Below, piece by piece: positions 23,024 to 30,624 of a DNA stretch of 64,000 nucleotides. Source of the stretch: Luedemannella flava. GTDB taxonomy: Bacteria > Actinomycetota > Actinomycetes > Mycobacteriales > Micromonosporaceae. The notes beneath the pieces are model-generated. The model ran no database searches. It worked only from the letters and a program-made list of their open reading frames with translations, and was not told the origin of the DNA. Location of the stretch: NCBI RefSeq assembly GCF_039528515.1, contig NZ_BAAALT010000039.1, positions 1 through 64,000 on the forward strand. The letters are read 5' to 3'. The position numbers were made by a program, and so were the translations under genes. The number at the start of each line of letters is the position of its first letter. Position 1 is the stretch's first letter.

Positions 23024-25277
23024 GTGGACCGGGATCTACCTTGCCGGCCTCGGCCTCATCGCAGGCGTACTGGCGATGCGCCGTCAGGCTGAACGCAGGT
23101 GGCGCGGGCAGCTGGTCACCTACGCCTTGCGCTTCTCGCGCGGCGCGAGTCCGGCGGACGTGGCCGCGTTCGTCGCCGGACTGTCCGGTCTTTCCGCCGC
23201 ATCGTGGCGGCGGCCGGTGGCGGTGCGGGCGGTGGTATTTGAGACGACGGCGAGCACAAGCGGCATCGCGCATCACCTGGCCATGGCACGGGCCGATGCG
23301 CCGGTAGTGCTGGCCAGCCTGCGGGCCGCGCTACCCAACGTCAGTGTCGTCCTGGACGAGAGGCACGTACCGGGTCGCATGACGGCCGCGACTGAGCTTC
23401 GCCTGTCGGATCAGCGGCGGGTCCTGAACGTCGACCAGCCGGAACGGGTGACGGCCGCCGTATTGGCAAGCGTCCAGCCGCTCAGTCCCAGTGAGCGGAT
23501 GGTCATCCAATGGACCGCCGGGCCGGTGTCACCCATGAGGTCGGTCCCAGCCGCGTCCGAGCGCCAGGCCGGTTCGTCGTTCGTCGAACAGATTTGGGAC
23601 GGGCTCTGGGGTTACAGCCGTAGCCCGGAACTGACCAAGGAACTGCAGCGCAAGCAGGCCCGCCCGCTGTTCGTCGCCACAGGGCGCATCGGGGCGGTGG
23701 CGGCAAGCCCCGGGCGAGCCCGCGCGCTCGTCGGTCGCGTCGTTTCCGCATACCACGCGGCGAATGCGCCGAATGCGGGCCTCCGGCGTCGTGCGGTCCC
23801 GAGCCGGCATGTCGCCCGTTGGCTGACCGATCGCCGAAGGCCGCTCGTGATGTATCCCTGCGTCCTCAACGCGGAAGAACTGGCGGCCGTCTCCTGCTGG
23901 CCCATGGGCGAGGTAACACTTCCCGGCCTTAACCTCGGCGGTTGCCGGCTAGTGCCGCCGACAAGCGACGTTCCGTCAGTCGGCCGGGTCGTGGCCCGCT
24001 CCAATTTCCCTGGCAGTGAACGCCCGCTGGCCATCTCGGTGCCGGATAGCTTGCGTCACCTGCACGTCATCGGACCAACAGGTTCAGGGAAATCCACATT
24101 ACTCACCGGGCTCATCACGGCTGATATGAAGGCGGGAAATGGGGTTGTGGTAATTGAACCCAAAGGTGATCTTGTTGCCGACGTGCTGGAGCGGGTGCCG
24201 GAGGAGCGGCTGGACGACGTCATCGTCCTCGACCCCATGGACGAGCGGCCGGTGGGCCTGAACCTCCTTGCCTGCGCCGAGGTAGATCGGGAGCTGGTGG
24301 TGGACCAGATTGCCAGCATCTTCGCTACGATCTTCCGTGCTGGTTGGGGCGCCCGCACAGATGACCTGCTCAGAGCCGCTCTGGCCACTTTGGCGGGTGT
24401 GCCGGGGATGACGTTGACGGAGATCCCACTGCTCTTGACCAACTCCGGCTTCAGGCGAGGACTCGTCGGCCGCCTTGACGACCCGGTCCTCGAGCAGTTC
24501 TGGAGCTGGTACGAAGGGCTCTCCGACTCCGAGCGCACCAACATAATTGCCCCTTTATCGAACAAACTTCGCGCCGTCCTCATGCGTAGGCGGCTCCGCA
24601 ACGTGGTTGGCCAGTCTGAGCCGATCCTGGATCTCGACCGGGCGCTGGCCGAGCGCAAGATCCTGCTCGTGCCGCTGGCCAAAGGGCTGCTCGGCGAGTC
24701 GGCGGCGGCGCTTATGGGCTCCCTGGTCGTGGCCCGGGTATGGCAGGCGGTCATGCGCCGCACCGCCATTCCAGCAAGCGAGCGACCGGTGACGTTCGGC
24801 TTCATTGACGAGTTCCAGGACTACCTGAACACGGCTACGAGCGTCGAGGACATGTTGGCGCAGGCTCGTGGCCTCGGGCTCTCCCTCACTCTCGCCCACC
24901 AGCACCTCGGCCAGCTGCCGGACAGCCTGCAGAAGGCCGTGCTTGCCAACGCCCGCTCGCGGGTCATCTTCCAGGTGAGCCGGGACGACGCACGGAAGCT
25001 GTCGCAGGAGACGGCGCCGCACCTGGAGGCCAGCGATCTGCAAGGCCTCGGCGCATACGAGGTCGTTGCCAAACTGTCGGCTGGCGCCCGCATCGCGCCA
25101 CCGGCCACGGGCGTGACCGTACTGCCGCCCGAGCCAACCGGCTTTGGCAAGAAGGCCCGCCGGCTCTCGCGCGAGCGCTACGGCGAAGACCGGGACGTAG
25201 TCGAAGCTGCCATCCGGGCTCGTCACGATGGCCCCGGCCCGACCGGTTCGCTGGGGCGGCGGGAGGTGAAGCGATGA
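23010..25277 (+). CDS. VirD4/TraG-type coupling ATPase (TraM-recognition domain)
   Basis: DNA-translocating ATPase of 755 residues. A short N-terminal membrane helix (TGIYLAGLGLIAGVLAM), then a large N-terminal region, Walker A GPTGSGKST at about residues 354-362 with following VVIEPKGDLV, and Walker B TFGFIDEFQDYL at about 596-605, then LAHQHLGQL and the TraM-recognition-like end. Such proteins recruit the DNA substrate to a conjugation channel. It is of the VirD4 type, not the FtsK-like TraB type of classical AICEs. No VirB4 or relaxase gene is seen nearby. Confidence 0.9.
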   Translation: MSVLEWTGIYLAGLGLIAGVLAMRRQAERRWRGQLVTYALRFSRGASPADVAAFVAGLSGLSAASWRRPVAVRAVVFETTASTSGIAHHLAMARADAPVVLASLRAALPNVSVVLDERHVPGRMTAATELRLSDQRRVLNVDQPERVTAAVLASVQPLSPSERMVIQWTAGPVSPMRSVPAASERQAGSSFVEQIWDGLWGYSRSPELTKELQRKQARPLFVATGRIGAVAASPGRARALVGRVVSAYHAANAPNAGLRRRAVPSRHVARWLTDRRRPLVMYPCVLNAEELAAVSCWPMGEVTLPGLNLGGCRLVPPTSDVPSVGRVVARSNFPGSERPLAISVPDSLRHLHVIGPTGSGKSTLLTGLITADMKAGNGVVVIEPKGDLVADVLERVPEERLDDVIVLDPMDERPVGLNLLACAEVDRELVVDQIASIFATIFRAGWGARTDDLLRAALATLAGVPGMTLTEIPLLLTNSGFRRGLVGRLDDPVLEQFWSWYEGLSDSERTNIIAPLSNKLRAVLMRRRLRNVVGQSEPILDLDRALAERKILLVPLAKGLLGESAAALMGSLVVARVWQAVMRRTAIPASERPVTFGFIDEFQDYLNTATSVEDMLAQARGLGLSLTLAHQHLGQLPDSLQKAVLANARSRVIFQVSRDDARKLSQETAPHLEASDLQGLGAYEVVAKLSAGARIAPPATGVTVLPPEPTGFGKKARRLSRERYGEDRDVVEAAIRARHDGPGPTGSLGRREVKR

Positions 25278-25405
25278 GCCTGCGCCCTTGGTTTGTCGCT
25301 CTTCCGGTCGCGTGGCGAACGGCGGCACGTTTCACGAGGTCAGGCTTGGTCTCCGCCGCGATTTCGCAGACGACTCCTATTACTCATCCGGAGTCCAATT
25401 CGTGA
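25274..25405 (+). CDS. Tiny ORF between coupling ATPase and replication-relaxation genes, 43 residues
   Basis: Begins MSLRPWFVALPVAWRTAARF. ATG overlaps the stop of the coupling-protein gene (ATGA) and its TGA overlaps the GTG of the next gene (GTGA). The exact fit between two overlaps suggests it is translated, perhaps only to couple its neighbours. No recognisable domain. Confidence 0.45.
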   Translation: MSLRPWFVALPVAWRTAARFTRSGLVSAAISQTTPITHPESNS

Positions 25406-26193
25406 GGCGGGGGTACGTCACGGTCCGTCGACTCCAGGTGCTCGCAAACCGCCTGACCGATCAGGACCGCGAGATCCTTCGCACGCTTGCCCGTGTGCGC
25501 GTAGCTACCGCCGTCCAGCTCGAACAGCTCCACTGCGTGGCCGTGACCCGTCGCCAGTTCCGCGGCCGGCTGACCACCCTCACAGGGCAGGACCTCATCA
25601 CGCGGCTGCCGCGGGTAATAGGAGGAGTGCGGTCGGGCTCGGCCGGCTACGTGTACGCACTCGGCATCGCCGGTCAGAAGCTCCTCCATCCCGACGAGCG
25701 CCGCCCGCAGCGACCCTGGCCCGTCGGCCTGGCGTTCCTCGCCCACAGCCTCGCGGTCACAGAGCTGTACGTCGGCATCAAGCGCGCCGAGCACCTCGGC
25801 GAGCTGACGCTGGGCGACTTCACCACGGAGCCGGCGTGCTGGCGCAGCTACGTGGGCCCGGGCGGGGCACGCGTGGTGCTCAAGCCGGACGCCGCCGGGA
25901 AGCTCTGGTTCGGCGAGTTCGAGGACCACTGGCTTATCGAGGTGGACCTTGGCACAGAGTCAACGACAGCCATCGCGCGGAAGGCGGACCGGTACCGCCA
26001 GTACTGGCAGAGCGGCGCGGAAGAGGCCAACACCGGCGTTCACCCGCGCACGCTGTGGCTCGTTCCGGACGAACGTCGTCGTGCCGCCCTGGTCGAGGTC
26101 CTCGGTCGTCAGCCCGCTGAAAGCTGGCGGCTGCACACGGTCGTGCTGTTCGAGGAGGCGATCACCCGGCTCACGCAAGGAGCCGGATCATGA
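25402..26193 (+). CDS. Replication-relaxation family protein
   Basis: Protein of 263 residues of the replication-relaxation (Replic_Relax, MobC-like) family: winged-helix start LTDQDREILRTLARVRVATAVQLEQL, then RLTTLTGQDLITRLPRV, GYVYALGIAGQKLL, and a central nuclease-like region with FEDHWLIEVDLGTES and ARKADRYRQYW. It may bind or nick the element DNA during transfer or replication. GTG 25402 is chosen: GGAG at 25390-25393 gives good spacing and a GTGA overlap with the tiny ORF. Its stop overlaps the methyltransferase ATG (ATGA). Confidence 0.85.
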   Translation: MRRGYVTVRRLQVLANRLTDQDREILRTLARVRVATAVQLEQLHCVAVTRRQFRGRLTTLTGQDLITRLPRVIGGVRSGSAGYVYALGIAGQKLLHPDERRPQRPWPVGLAFLAHSLAVTELYVGIKRAEHLGELTLGDFTTEPACWRSYVGPGGARVVLKPDAAGKLWFGEFEDHWLIEVDLGTESTTAIARKADRYRQYWQSGAEEANTGVHPRTLWLVPDERRRAALVEVLGRQPAESWRLHTVVLFEEAITRLTQGAGS

Positions 26194-27197
26194 CACTGCT
26201 GCCGCGCAACACCATCCTGCAAGGCGACGCCTTGGAGCAGTTGGCCGAGCTGCCGCCCGGCTCCATCGACTGTGTAATCACCTCTCCTCCTTACTACGCC
26301 CTACGCGACTACGGACGCGATGGTCAGCTGGGACTTGAGCCGACTATCGACGGGTGGGTAGCCAACTTGCGCCGCGTGTTTGCGGAGCTTGCCCGCGTCA
26401 TCAAGCCCACCGGAGCCGCCTGGCTCAATCTTGGTGACTCGTACTCCCGTCACGACCGGTACGGCGTGCCGGCCAAAGGCCTGTTGCTCGGCCCGGAGCG
26501 GGTGCTGCTTGCACTCGCCGCCGACGGATGGCTTGTCCGCAACAAGGTGGTGTGGATCAAGCCAAACCCGCAGCCCAGCTCGGTCACGGACCGACTGACG
26601 TGCGCCTATGAGGTTGTGTACCTCCTGGTCCGGAGCCGTAGTAGGTACTTCTTCGACCTAGACGCGGTCCGTGAGCCGCACCGCAGCACACGAAGCAAAC
26701 GGGCGCGGCCGGGAAGCGCGAGGCCACCCGGCTGGGCCGGGCCGTTGGCCGGGTCGCAAGAAGGCCTGCGCCGTCCGCGCAGCGTGGACATGCCCGGCCA
26801 CATCCTCGGGAAGAACCCAACTGACGCCTGGGTCATCGCGCCGAGCGCTTTTCGCGGCGGCCACTTCGCCACCTTCCCTGAGGCACTTGTCCGCCGACCG
26901 TTGCTGGCCACCTGCCCGGAAGCGGTCTGCACTGCCTGCGGTGAGCCGTGGCGCAGGCGGACGACCCGCACCCGTGATTACTCGGACGGCGAGCGACCCG
27001 GCCTCGGGCCGCTGGTGCCGTGCGGATGCGGTGCGCCAACCGCGCCCGGCGTCGTACTCGACCCCTTCGCGGGTAGCGGGACCGTGGCGATCGTCGCTCG
27101 CCGCCACGGCCGCGACTACCTCGGCATCGAACTCAACCCCGACTACGTGCGCCTGGCTGAGGACCGGATCGGTCGCGCTGACTCGCAAGGGCCTTGA
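26190..27197 (+). CDS. Site-specific DNA methyltransferase (N6-adenine/N4-cytosine type)
   Basis: Methyltransferase of 335 residues. Motif IV TSPPYYALRDYG is near the N-terminus (residues about 31-42) and motif I DPFAGSGTVAIVARRHGRDY near the C-terminus (about 291-310), the beta-class order. A CxxC...CGC cysteine group (VCTACGEPW, PCGCGAPT) lies just before motif I, as in many actinobacterial homologues. No restriction endonuclease gene accompanies it, so protection of the element DNA during transfer or an epigenetic role is likelier than a complete R-M system. ATGA overlap with the gene before. Confidence 0.9.
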   Translation: MTLLPRNTILQGDALEQLAELPPGSIDCVITSPPYYALRDYGRDGQLGLEPTIDGWVANLRRVFAELARVIKPTGAAWLNLGDSYSRHDRYGVPAKGLLLGPERVLLALAADGWLVRNKVVWIKPNPQPSSVTDRLTCAYEVVYLLVRSRSRYFFDLDAVREPHRSTRSKRARPGSARPPGWAGPLAGSQEGLRRPRSVDMPGHILGKNPTDAWVIAPSAFRGGHFATFPEALVRRPLLATCPEAVCTACGEPWRRRTTRTRDYSDGERPGLGPLVPCGCGAPTAPGVVLDPFAGSGTVAIVARRHGRDYLGIELNPDYVRLAEDRIGRADSQGP

Positions 27198-27292
27198 GGA
27201 ACCGGGTCGTGACCGCTCGCCGGTGTCGTGCGGCCGTTGTCGTCATCTCGCCACGAGATGACCGGCCGCACCCGCACCGAGGAGTGAGCACC

Positions 27293-27616
27293 ATGACCGA
27301 GGCGACCAGATCCGGCACGAAGACGCTTGGCGTGCGTCTCGTCGACGATCTCCATGCCCAGCTATCGCTCGTGGCACAGATCGACGGGATGACATTGACT
27401 GATGCCATCTTGGAAGCGATCCGGACGTTCATCGACCGCAAGCGCCAGGAGCCGAGCTTCGCCGAGCGCGCAAGCGTGGCGCTGGCGGAGATCGAGCGGG
27501 AGGCCCAGGCCCGGCGTTCGGCCGTCCAGACGCTGTTCGGCGGCAACGCACCCGAGCCTGCGGCGGCCGAACCCGTAGAGGACACGGGCCGCCGGCGCGG
27601 TGACCGCAAGGCGTGA
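27293..27616 (+). CDS. Ribbon-helix-helix (Arc/CopG-like) protein
   Basis: Protein of 107 residues. The N-terminal KTLGVRLVDDLHAQLSLVAQ with GMTLTDAILEAIRTFIDRK is a ribbon-helix-helix DNA-binding fold; the rest is a charged helix and an acidic-proline tail. It may regulate the transfer operon or act as an accessory of DNA processing. ATG 27293 is set by GAGGAG at 27279-27284; earlier codons in the frame lack a site. A strong hairpin follows. Confidence 0.75.
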   Translation: MTEATRSGTKTLGVRLVDDLHAQLSLVAQIDGMTLTDAILEAIRTFIDRKRQEPSFAERASVALAEIEREAQARRSAVQTLFGGNAPEPAAAEPVEDTGRRRGDRKA

Positions 27617-27623
27617 CACCAAT

Positions 27624-27664
27624 TGCTGGAGGAGCGGTCATTTTAAGAGGCCGCTCCTCCGGCA
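27624..27664 (+). terminator. Strong hairpin ending the transfer operon
   Basis: GGAGGAGCGG at 27628-27637 pairs perfectly with CCGCTCCTCC at 27651-27660; including outer pairs the stem reaches 14 pairs with one G-T, loop 13 bases. It lies 7 bases after the RHH stop. No T-run. It separates the transfer genes from the AT-rich promoter of the XRE gene. Confidence 0.75.
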
Positions 27665-27808
27665 AGTCCCTAAGAGGCGCTTCGCCTGGCGAAAATGCTA
27701 GATCCACGGCCGATATTCATTACCAAAATCGTGGGAATACCGTGGACGGTAATCGACGATAGAAATAGAATTGATTATAAAACGAAAACCAACGAAAATG
27801 GAGGTGAG

Positions 27809-28204
27809 ATGAATGAACAGAATGCTCGGGAAGCTGCGAATCTCGGAGCCCACGTCAAACAGCTGCGACAAAGTCACGGACTAAGTGTGCGGCAGCAGGC
27901 GGCAAGGGCTGGAGTGGACGCCACTTGGTTGTCACGAGTGGAGCGTGGCGTCTACACACGTCCAGATCCAAGACTGCTATGGCAGCTGGCCCGAGCCCTT
28001 GATGTCGAGGTCGCTGACCTGTACCTCACCGCCGGCTACGGCGATGCTCACGGCCTGCCTGGTCTTGCTCCCTACTTACGCGCGAAGTACCAGCTGCCCG
28101 AGGAAGCCATTACGCAAATGGCAGCCTACTTCGACTTCATAGCGCACAGATACAGCAACCAGAAAGGAGAACCGGATGGCCGGAATCATGACCATACTTC
28201 GTGA
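27809..28204 (+). CDS. XRE regulator of the element
   Basis: HTH regulator of 131 residues: LGAHVKQLRQSHGLSVRQQA, then ARAGVDATWLSRVERGVY and LLWQLARALDVEVADLYL form the XRE domain at about 12-70. GGAGGTGAG directly before ATG 27809 fixes the start. The upstream stretch 27695-27808 is unusually AT-rich (TTGATTATAAAACG), a likely promoter. It overlaps the ImmA/IrrE-type gene by 29 bases, the usual repressor/protease pair that controls excision or transfer in ICEs. Confidence 0.88.
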   Translation: MNEQNAREAANLGAHVKQLRQSHGLSVRQQAARAGVDATWLSRVERGVYTRPDPRLLWQLARALDVEVADLYLTAGYGDAHGLPGLAPYLRAKYQLPEEAITQMAAYFDFIAHRYSNQKGEPDGRNHDHTS

Positions 28205-28733
28205 CCATGTAACAATTCGTCCCCTGACCCTCGTCGAGAGCCTGCGCACTGCAGAACTTCAGGCGCTCGCCCTGCTCAAATTTTCCGGTATCGCCGAGCC
28301 GCCCGTTCCGGTGTCGGTCATTACACAGATAGAGCGGATGCAAGTCGAATACGTCAGCCTGGGAACCATCTCAGGCGCAGCTCAATGGGTCAGCGGTCGC
28401 TGGCTCATTTTAGTTAACCGCAAAGACGTACGCGGCCGACAGCGCATGACACTCGCCCACGAGTTCAAGCACATCTTGGACAACCCGTTCATCAGCGTGC
28501 TGTACCCGTCGTACTGCACCCTCGGCCGCCACGAGCGCCAGGAGCTGGTCTGCGAGTACTTCGCCGGGTGCCTGCTCATGCCCCGGGCGTGGCTCGAAGC
28601 CGCATGGCACGCAGGTGTGCGTGATGTCCGGGAGTTGGCTGCTCGGTTCGACGTGTCGCTCCTTGCCATGCGCGTACGCCTCATGCAGATCGGGCTGCTG
28701 GAGCGAGTGGCCACGAACGAGACCGAAGCGTAA
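28176..28733 (+). CDS. ImmA/IrrE-type metallopeptidase
   Basis: Zinc peptidase of 185 residues with the HExxH motif in TLAHEFKHILDNP and a downstream glutamate in CEYFAGCLLMPRAW, the ImmA/IrrE pattern. In ICEBs1 and relatives such proteases cleave the paired XRE repressor to switch on excision and transfer. GGAGAACCGG precedes ATG 28176. Overlap with the XRE gene makes the pairing very likely. Confidence 0.88.
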   Translation: MAGIMTILRDHVTIRPLTLVESLRTAELQALALLKFSGIAEPPVPVSVITQIERMQVEYVSLGTISGAAQWVSGRWLILVNRKDVRGRQRMTLAHEFKHILDNPFISVLYPSYCTLGRHERQELVCEYFAGCLLMPRAWLEAAWHAGVRDVRELAARFDVSLLAMRVRLMQIGLLERVATNETEA

Positions 28734-28750
28734 GAGAGGAGCGAACGATC

Positions 28751-30508
28751 ATGTCTACAGGAACATCAGCTACATCCACAGAACCGCAGCTCGCGAAGCT
28801 CGCTGTCATCTACCTGCGCGTCTCGACCGCCAAGCAGGCCGACCGTGGTGACGACCCGGATGGCTACTCGCTACCCGCGCAGGAGGACGCCTGCCGCCGC
28901 AAGGCGGAGGCGCTCGGCGCGGACGTCGTGGAGGTGTTCATCGACCGGGGCGAGTCGGCCAAGACTGCCGACCGGCGCGAGTTCCAGCGGATGCTGACGT
29001 TCGTCAAGGAGCGGGGCGGCATCGACTACGTCATCCTCGACAAGGTCGATCGCTTTGCCCGCAACCGTCGGGACGACGCCAACCTCATGTTCGAGCTCAA
29101 GATGGCCGGTACGCAGCTCGTCAGCGTGAAGGAAAACATCGACGACACTCCGGCCGGCCAGCTGCTGCACGCGATCATGGCGGGCATCGCTGAGTTCTAC
29201 AGCAAGAACCTGGCCACCGAAGCCCTCAAGGGCATGACCCAGAAGGCCAAAGTCGGCGGCACTCCCGGACGCGCACCGATCGGATACCTCAACACCCGCC
29301 AGCGCCTCGACGGGCGGGAGACCGCAACCGTCGTTGTCGATCCGGACCGCGCCCCGCTCGTGCGCTGGGCCTTCGAGGCCTACGCCACCGGCGAGTGGAC
29401 GATGCGAACCCTCACTGACGAGCTGGCGGCCAAGGGCCTCAAGGCGTTACCCCACGGCCGCAAGCTCGCCGGCCCTATGCAGCTCTCCCGCGTCGCGAAC
29501 ATGCTGAACAACCGCTACTACCTCGGCCGCGTGATCTTCAAAGGCATGGAGTACCCCGGCCGTCACGAGCCCCTGATCAGCGAGGAGCTGTTCGAGCGGG
29601 TGCAGGATGTGCTTCGCAGCCACACCAACGGAGAGAAGCAGCGCACCCATCGCCACTACCTGCGGTCCACCGTCTTCTGCGGCGGGTGCGGCGCCCGGAT
29701 GTGCTTCATGCAGGCCAAGGGCCTATACGGCTACTTCTTCTGTTTGGGCCGGCACCAACGGCGCACCAACTGCGCGCTGCCCTTCCTGTCTGCAGCCGAG
29801 GTCGAGGCCGCCGTGGAGCGGTACTACGCCACGGTCCGGCTGACCGAAGACGAGCAGGAGGTGGTCCGGCTCGGCCTGGAAGCCGAGATCACCCGGCTGC
29901 GCAGCCGGGCACTGCCCGAAATCTCCTGGGCGAAGCACCGCGTCGCGGCGTTGGAAGACGAACGCCGCCGGCTGGCACGCGGCGTCGTCACGGGAGCGGT
30001 CCCAGACGACTTGGCACGTGAGGAGCAGGACCGCATCAATACCGAGCTACGGCAGGCCGCCCGCGTCATGGAGGCGGCCGAGGTCACGTACGAGCACATC
30101 GATGCCACGCTTGACGCGGCGCTTGACCTGCTGGCGCGGTGCGACGACGTCTACCGCCGTGGCGATGAGCGAGTACGCCGCCTGGTCAACCAGTTCCTGT
30201 TCGAGAAGCTGCTGATCACGCCGGATGATGAGGCGGTGGCAGTCACGGAAGCCGAGTGGCGAGAGCCATGGGCAACCCTGACCAGTCCTGCCTTCATGGC
30301 ACAGATGCGTGAGAGCGCAGCTGGCGAGGATGACGCAGCTGACCTTGTCCGACCCGGGGATCTGGCCGACAGCGGCTCAAGCTCCGGCAACACAACAAAC
30401 CCCGGCGCCGATCTTGGCGGCCGAGGTTTGAAAGGGATGATTCTGGTGCCCCCGGCAGGAATCGAACCTGCGACACATGGTTTAGGAAACCACTGCTCTA
30501 TCCCCTGA
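28751..30508 (+). CDS. Large serine recombinase (integrase) whose frame ends inside tRNA-Arg
   Basis: Site-specific recombinase of 585 residues as annotated. The resolvase domain has the catalytic serine at S25 (AVIYLRVSTAKQ); a recombinase domain (RAPIGYLNTRQRL, NNRYYLGRVIFKG) and a zinc ribbon (FCGGCGARMCF, C310 region) follow, then coiled coil. The last ~26 codons (30430-30505) are the complement of a tRNA-Arg gene, giving the artefact-like end VPPAGIEPATHGLGNHCSIP. It probably integrates the element here, so this C-terminus would change on excision. ATG 28751 has GAGGAGCG upstream. Confidence 0.9.
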   Translation: MSTGTSATSTEPQLAKLAVIYLRVSTAKQADRGDDPDGYSLPAQEDACRRKAEALGADVVEVFIDRGESAKTADRREFQRMLTFVKERGGIDYVILDKVDRFARNRRDDANLMFELKMAGTQLVSVKENIDDTPAGQLLHAIMAGIAEFYSKNLATEALKGMTQKAKVGGTPGRAPIGYLNTRQRLDGRETATVVVDPDRAPLVRWAFEAYATGEWTMRTLTDELAAKGLKALPHGRKLAGPMQLSRVANMLNNRYYLGRVIFKGMEYPGRHEPLISEELFERVQDVLRSHTNGEKQRTHRHYLRSTVFCGGCGARMCFMQAKGLYGYFFCLGRHQRRTNCALPFLSAAEVEAAVERYYATVRLTEDEQEVVRLGLEAEITRLRSRALPEISWAKHRVAALEDERRRLARGVVTGAVPDDLAREEQDRINTELRQAARVMEAAEVTYEHIDATLDAALDLLARCDDVYRRGDERVRRLVNQFLFEKLLITPDDEAVAVTEAEWREPWATLTSPAFMAQMRESAAGEDDAADLVRPGDLADSGSSSGNTTNPGADLGGRGLKGMILVPPAGIEPATHGLGNHCSIP

Positions 30509-30519
30509 GCTACGGGGGC
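30444..30519 (-). tRNA. tRNA-Arg (anticodon CCT)
   Basis: Read on the minus strand: acceptor GCCCCCG, D-arm GCTC...., anticodon stem GTGGT/ACCAT around loop TTCCTAA with anticodon CCT, T-arm GCAGGTTCGAATCCTGC, acceptor 3-prime strand CGGGGGC, discriminator A and encoded CCA at 30444-30446. All stems pair. Its 3-prime side faces the mobile element, and the serine recombinase frame runs into it, so it is the likely attachment site. Confidence 0.96.
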
Positions 30520-30624
30520 GCGAGGCCCCAGCCTACCTGCCCGGTGGCGGCGTCCGTCGTCGGGCGCGGGACAACTGTCCGCCCGGGTCTGCACCGGCCG
30601 GCACGTGTGTGTCATTGTGGCCGA

